In this document: piece after piece, positions 6,449-9,873 of the stretch
Layout of the letters: the number at the start of each line of letters is the position of its first letter
Numbering within the stretch: position 1 is the first letter of the stretch
Source of the DNA: Burkholderiaceae bacterium
GTDB lineage: Bacteria; Pseudomonadota; Gammaproteobacteria; Burkholderiales; Burkholderiaceae_C
Direction: 5' to 3'
Assembly (NCBI GenBank): GCA_030726195.1
Contig: JANREF010000320.1
Span: 4,326 to 14,198, forward strand
Length of the DNA: 9,873 bases
Translations under genes and position numbers: made by a program
Notes under the pieces: model-generated
Databases searched by the model: none
What the model was told of the DNA's origin: nothing
The model's input: only the letters and a program-made list of their open reading frames with translations

Positions 6449-7434
6449 GGGTAGTCGACCGCCTCGGTTTGCTGGCTGGCCGCACTTTTTAGGACCGCTT
6501 GCGCTACAGCCAAGGCGCGCAGCCCCGCGGCACCGTCGGCGTTGGCATGTGGCTCGCCGCGAATGGCGGCATGCATGTTGCGCACCACGCGCTGGTACAA
6601 GTTGTCGTTGTCCAACGGGAGGTCGTGTGTGCCGCTGTCAGTGCTCAGTTCCAAGCTGCCGCCTGGGGCTTGCGTGAGTATGCCGGCGCCGTGCAGGCTG
6701 CCCTTGTCGCCGTGTATTTGCAGGTGTGTTTGAGCAAAGGGGGTGTTGAAGCCCTGGTGCGTGAACGCTGTGATACCGCTGGCGTACTGCCACAACGACA
6801 TGGCCGTATCCTCCATACCCTTGGCCATGCCCGTGTTGCTGGTCATGGCGCAGACGTGGGTGGGGTATTCGCCCAACAAGAAGGCCAATGAATCGGCGTT
6901 GTGCACGGCAATGTCGAGTACCACGCCGCCGCCCGCGCCCTTGTCGCTTAGGCGCCAGCCTTGCAGGTGTTGGGGCAAGTACACCGAGTGGCTCAGGCGC
7001 ACAGCACTGACCCGACCAAGTGCTTGCTTGCTCAGTTGTTCGCGCATGGCGCGGTGCGCGGCGTTGTGGCGCAAGTGGTGGTTGGTGACCATGACCACGC
7101 CTGCCTGCGCGCAGGCTTGCACCATGCGGTGGGCCGCCTCTAGGGATACGGCCAAAGGCTTTTCGCACAGCACGTGTTGCGCGGCCGCTGCCGCGCGCAC
7201 AACACTGGCTTCGTGTTTGTCGTTGGTGTTGGAGATGTACACGGCTTGCACGCCCAAGCCGTCTAGCTGGGCTTCAGTGGTCAAAGCGTGCGCAATGTGG
7301 TGCTGGGCGGCAAAGGCTTGGGCGCGCTCGGCGCTGCCCGACACCACGGCGACGATCTCATCCCCGCTGGCGCGAATGGCGTCCACCATCCATTGGCCTG
7401 CAATGGTGCTGGCGCCTACAAGTGCCCACTTCAT
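6445..7434 (-). CDS. afr: 1,5-anhydro-D-fructose reductase (1,5-anhydro-D-mannitol-forming)
   Basis: This 329-residue Gfo/Idh/MocA-family enzyme closely resembles, from memory, the characterised AFR of Sinorhizobium/Ensifer, which reduces 1,5-anhydro-D-fructose to 1,5-anhydro-D-mannitol with NADPH. Shared blocks are VGASTIA (6-12), EKPLA (91-95), TNHHLRHNAAHRAMR (117-131), VYLPQHLQGWRL (151-162) and GGGVVLDIAVHNAD (168-181). Lys92 and His178 match the expected catalytic pair. Ser32 and Arg37 in SGSAER fit NADPH binding as in the known enzyme. A Shine-Dalgarno (GAGG, 8 bases upstream) supports the ATG at 7434. It is the first gene of the minus-strand operon and is transcribed divergently from the LacI-family regulator, with a LacI-type operator over its likely promoter. 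Another 2-keto-sugar or deoxyglucosone-type substrate remains possible. Confidence 0.85.
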   Translation of the reverse strand: MKWALVGASTIAGQWMVDAIRASGDEIVAVVSGSAERAQAFAAQHHIAHALTTEAQLDGLGVQAVYISNTNDKHEASVVRAAAAAQHVLCEKPLAVSLEAAHRMVQACAQAGVVMVTNHHLRHNAAHRAMREQLSKQALGRVSAVRLSHSVYLPQHLQGWRLSDKGAGGGVVLDIAVHNADSLAFLLGEYPTHVCAMTSNTGMAKGMEDTAMSLWQYASGITAFTHQGFNTPFAQTHLQIHGDKGSLHGAGILTQAPGGSLELSTDSGTHDLPLDNDNLYQRVVRNMHAAIRGEPHANADGAAGLRALAVAQAVLKSAASQQTEAVDYP

Positions 7435-7504
7435 GTTGTAGTCCTCAAGGGTGTTGTGTTCGTGACAAGAAAAACAGCTTGCGCACGGTTTGTGTTGACT
7501 GCAA

Positions 7505-7520
7505 ATGTTAACGTTTACAT
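7505..7520. promoter_or_regulatory. LacI-family operator O1
   Basis: ATGTTAACGTTTACAT is a near-perfect palindrome centred on CG (7512-7513), with one mismatched pair. It fits the general LacI-family operator form TGTAAACGTTTACA. It lies between the divergent afr operon and the LacI-family gene and overlaps the likely afr -10. Confidence 0.85.
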
Positions 7521-7534
7521 CGTTGCCCTGCCAA
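7505..7534 (-). promoter_or_regulatory. Probable afr-operon promoter with overlapping LacI operator
   Basis: On the minus strand TTGGCA (7534-7529) lies 18 bases before TAACAT (7510-7505), a plausible sigma70 pair matching 5/6 and 4/6 of consensus. The LacI-type operator at 7505-7520 covers the -10 hexamer and the adjacent spacer, a position that would block polymerase. Transcription would start near 7498, leaving a leader of about 64 bases before the afr ATG. Confidence 0.55.
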
Positions 7535-7550
7535 TCGGGTTTTGCCTAGG

Positions 7551-7579
7551 TTGACCCTCGCTGAAAACGTTTACATAAT
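7551..7579 (+). promoter_or_regulatory. Probable lacI-type gene promoter with nested operator
   Basis: TTGACC (7551-7556) and CATAAT (7574-7579) are separated by exactly 17 bases and each matches 5/6 of the sigma70 consensus. The second LacI-type operator (7562-7575) fills the spacer and touches the -10. Transcription would start near 7586, just before the Shine-Dalgarno GGAG (7589-7592). The mRNA would then have a very short leader and the regulator would repress itself. Confidence 0.7.
7562..7575. promoter_or_regulatory. LacI-family operator O2
   Basis: TGAAAACGTTTACA is a palindrome centred on CG (7568-7569) with one mismatched pair, sharing AACGTTTACA with O1 except for the left arm. The operator centres are 56 bp apart. 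The two sites are probably bound by the product of the adjacent regulator gene. Confidence 0.82.
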
Positions 7580-7601
7580 TCCACCCTTGGAGCAATTTAT
7601 C

Positions 7602-8642
7602 GTGGCAAAAAAAGCAACCATTGGGACAATCGCAGACGTTACCGGCCTATCGTTGGCAACCGTTTCAAGAGCTTTATCGGGCTCTGATGCGGTGTTGCCG
7701 CACACCCGTGACAAAGTGTTGCAAGTTGCCAAGCGCCTGAACTATGTGCGCGATCGCGCGGCGGTGCGACTGAAAACTGGCAAGACCTGGGTGGTGGCCT
7801 TCATCATGGACCGCCGCGATGTGAACCAGCCCGCGTTTAAAGACTTGCTGCTGGGTGTGAGCGATACCCTGTCTGGTACCGAGTACCACATGATTGTGCT
7901 GCCCGACGACAAGGGTTCTGACCCCTTGGCCTCCTTGCGCTACGTGGTGGAGAGAGGCTTGGCCGATGCCATTGTGATCAGTCACATTTCGCCTGAAGAT
8001 CCGCGCGTGAAGTATCTACTGGATAAAAAATTTCCGTTTTGCACCCATGGCCGAACGCGTCTGACAAAAGCCCGAAAAAACGGTGAAGTGGCAGCTGTCG
8101 AACACCCCTTTGTGGACTTTGCCAATGAAGCCTATGCCGATGCTGCGGTTGCGGCCTTGGTCGCGCGTGGGCGCAAGCGCCTGGGCATATTGCTGCCTCA
8201 CGAAGGCGCGACGTTTCGCCAGCATTTGTTGGAGGGGTTTACAGCTGCGTGCAAAAAGTACGGTGCTCAGGGTCAGGCGGTCTCCAATCTCGACACAGAC
8301 GGCAGCCCAGACCACATTTACTCGTGGGCGGCCAAGCAGGCCAAGCAGTACGACGGATTGGTGGCCACGCGAGAGTCTATTTTGGTGGCACTGATGGGCG
8401 GCTTGACCGATTGTGGTTTGACGCCAGGCGCGCAAATCGACGTGGTGAGCAAATACAGCACCTCGCTGCCGCTGTACATGCGCCAACCCTTATTGGGCTG
8501 TTTTGAAGACATTGCGCTCACAGGCCGCTTGATTGCGCAAAACATATTGCACCAGCTCGACGCCTCGCAAGGTGGAGCGCCAGCGAACACATTGTTATCT
8601 CCGCCCACGATTGAGGTGTTGCATGAGCAAACCAAACCCTAA
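7602..8642 (+). CDS. LacI-family transcriptional regulator
   Basis: The product is 346 residues from a GTG at 7602, supported by GGAG 9 bases upstream. An in-frame ATG at 7542 would put the promoter and operator inside the coding region and is rejected. The N-terminus carries the family helix-turn-helix TIGTIADVTGLSLATVSRAL (about 6-25) and a hinge-helix region with RAAVRLKTGKT (about 52-62), where Leu57 is the residue expected to wedge into the central CG of the operator. The rest is a periplasmic-binding-protein-like effector domain (FIMDRRDVNQPAF onward, with a GRKRLGILLP strand near the middle), so a sugar or sugar derivative is the likely inducer. It sits divergent from afr, with two matching operators between them, and overlaps the downstream DUF1479 gene by 20 bases. 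It probably represses both operons. A run of seven A residues at codons 2-4 is a minor slippage site. Confidence 0.93.
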   Translation: MAKKATIGTIADVTGLSLATVSRALSGSDAVLPHTRDKVLQVAKRLNYVRDRAAVRLKTGKTWVVAFIMDRRDVNQPAFKDLLLGVSDTLSGTEYHMIVLPDDKGSDPLASLRYVVERGLADAIVISHISPEDPRVKYLLDKKFPFCTHGRTRLTKARKNGEVAAVEHPFVDFANEAYADAAVAALVARGRKRLGILLPHEGATFRQHLLEGFTAACKKYGAQGQAVSNLDTDGSPDHIYSWAAKQAKQYDGLVATRESILVALMGGLTDCGLTPGAQIDVVSKYSTSLPLYMRQPLLGCFEDIALTGRLIAQNILHQLDASQGGAPANTLLSPPTIEVLHEQTKP

Positions 8643-9870
8643 CGAGCCCTACCTGCACAAGATACGCGAAGCCAAGCAGGCGTTGCGCGCGCGCATTCCA
8701 GATTTTCAAGCGCGATTCCAAGCCCTGAGCGCAGCTGTGCAGGCCGAGGTTGCGCAGGTCAAGGCCATACGTGCACGCGGTGAGTCACCTGTGCCGGTGG
8801 TGCACTACGGCAGCTTGTGCAACAACGACGAGGCCACGCGTGCGCTGATTCGCCGGCGTGGCTGTGTCATCGTGCGCGGTGTGTTTGATGAGACGCGTAT
8901 CGCGCAGTGGAACGACGACATTGCCCAGTACCTGGACGACGTGCAGTACCTGCAGCGCATGGAGTCCAAGCGTGGCATTGACCAATACTTCAGCGCATTG
9001 GCCAGCTCCAAGCCACAAATTTACAGCGTGTATTGGTCTAAGCCCCAGATGCAAGCCCGTCAGTCCGAAGAGTTGGCGCGCACCCGCCAGTGGCTCAATC
9101 GCTTGTGGGATGTCAGCCACGAGGGTGTGGATGTGTTCAACCCAGACCAAGAGCTGACCTACGTCGACCGCGTGCGCCAGCGACAGCCGGGCGATGCGAC
9201 TCTGGGCTTGTCGCCGCATGTTGACGGCGGCTCGATTGAGCGCTGGATAGACCCCGGCTACCAGCAGGTGTACAGGCATATTTTTGGCGGGGACTTGAGC
9301 GCGTACAACGCGTTCGATGCGGCGTTCAGGACGGCGGCACGGGAGATTCCTTCGCCTGCGGTATGCCGCATGTTCAGGACGTTCCAAGGCTGGACAGCGT
9401 TGACCCGTCAAGGCCCGGGTGACGGCACGCTCAACGTGCTGCCTGTTGTCAACGCCATCCCGTGGATGTTGCTGCGTGCCTTACAAGATGACGTGCCGGC
9501 TGATGAGTTGTGCGGCGCGCAAGCGGGCAGGGCCATGGTGGTGAGCCCGCAGTATCACGGGATGCTGTTGGACGCCTATGGGCCCATCCCCACCGTGCAG
9601 GCGGGCGACACGGTGTGGTGGCACCCCGATGTGATTCATGGTGTGGAGGACAAGCACCAAGGCAAGGGTTACAGCAACGTGATGTATATCGGTGCTGCGC
9701 CCGACTGCGCAAAGAACCGCACGTTTTCAGACTTGCAGCGCACAGCGTTCGAGTCTGGTGCATCGTCCCCCGATTTCGCCGCCGAAGACTACGAGTTGGG
9801 TTTTGCCGGGCGCGCCACTGTGGCAGAGTTGAGTGCGTTGGGTCGCAAGCAAATGGGCTACACCGACTGA
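8623..9870 (+). CDS. DUF1479 family protein, putative Fe(II)/2-oxoglutarate dioxygenase
   Basis: The protein is 415 residues from the ATG at 8623, close to the length I recall for E. coli YbiU of the same family. The start is favoured by GAGG 6 bases upstream; it overlaps the regulator gene's 3' end by 20 bases in another frame, so translation is probably coupled. DUF1479 proteins have the double-stranded beta-helix fold of non-haem iron dioxygenases. Candidate iron ligands are visible: His199 and Asp201 in SPHVDGGSIERW (197-208), and His339 in WWHPDVIHGVED (332-343). Lys348 or a nearby residue could take the place of the usual 2-oxoglutarate-binding arginine, but this is unclear. The block YSNVMYIGAAP (350-360) closes the core. 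No substrate is known to me for this family. Co-transcription with the regulator of a sugar operon suggests a hydroxylation or oxidation of a sugar-like compound. Confidence 0.9.
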   Translation: MSKPNPNEPYLHKIREAKQALRARIPDFQARFQALSAAVQAEVAQVKAIRARGESPVPVVHYGSLCNNDEATRALIRRRGCVIVRGVFDETRIAQWNDDIAQYLDDVQYLQRMESKRGIDQYFSALASSKPQIYSVYWSKPQMQARQSEELARTRQWLNRLWDVSHEGVDVFNPDQELTYVDRVRQRQPGDATLGLSPHVDGGSIERWIDPGYQQVYRHIFGGDLSAYNAFDAAFRTAAREIPSPAVCRMFRTFQGWTALTRQGPGDGTLNVLPVVNAIPWMLLRALQDDVPADELCGAQAGRAMVVSPQYHGMLLDAYGPIPTVQAGDTVWWHPDVIHGVEDKHQGKGYSNVMYIGAAPDCAKNRTFSDLQRTAFESGASSPDFAAEDYELGFAGRATVAELSALGRKQMGYTD

Positions 9871-9873
9871 GCA

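Noticed and set aside
7542..7601. Longer LacI-family protein starting at ATG 7542
   Set aside because: This would encode 20 extra residues through the promoter and operator O2; the GTG at 7602 has GGAG at a good distance and places the helix-turn-helix at the usual position.
8533..8622. DUF1479 protein start at ATG 8533
   Set aside because: The added 30 residues run through the regulator's C-terminal coding region with no family resemblance; ATG 8623 has GAGG 6 bases upstream.

Overview
The window looks like a chromosomal segment of a betaproteobacterium, probably Burkholderiales/Comamonadaceae-like. This is inferred from the high GC content, the dense ATGA-coupled operons, and the style of the TAXI-type TRAP transporter and glutathione reductase tail; no rRNA or tRNA anchors the taxonomy. 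Seven complete genes, one partial gene and two clear regulatory regions can be supported. No mobile element, CRISPR array, tRNA or rRNA is visible.

Layout. (1) Positions 1-68 hold the last codons of a plus-strand gene whose C-terminus matches glutathione-disulfide reductase (gor). (2) Positions 69-398 are a gene-free convergent region with five degenerate 13-14 bp tandem repeats and several small palindromes. (3) Positions 399-3885, minus strand, carry a complete TAXI-type TRAP transporter read in the order solute-binding protein, fused 4TM/12TM permease, DUF1850 protein. A hairpin terminator/attenuator lies between the binding protein and the permease. An inverted repeat plus direct repeats lies upstream in what should be the promoter. 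(4) Positions 4154-7434, minus strand, carry a sugar-type operon read in the order 1,5-anhydro-D-fructose reductase (afr), AGE-family epimerase/isomerase (most like mannose isomerase), and a second Gfo/Idh/MocA oxidoreductase. (5) Positions 7435-7601 are a divergent control region with two LacI-type operators, each placed over a recognisable sigma70-like promoter, one per direction. (6) Positions 7602-9870, plus strand, encode a LacI-family regulator whose 3' end overlaps the start of a DUF1479 protein, a putative Fe(II)/2-oxoglutarate dioxygenase.

How the genes may work together. The LacI regulator probably represses both its own two-gene operon and the divergent three-gene operon, so reductase, epimerase/isomerase, second oxidoreductase and putative dioxygenase would be induced together. 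A speculative but chemically coherent route is 1,5-anhydro-D-fructose to 1,5-anhydro-D-mannitol (AFR), then C1 hydroxylation to D-mannose (DUF1479 dioxygenase), then D-mannose to D-fructose (AGE isomerase). Only the AFR step is strongly supported by family resemblance; the hydroxylation step is a hypothesis. The TRAP transporter next door has its own promoter region with a different operator architecture. Its substrate, and any link to the sugar operon, cannot be read from sequence.
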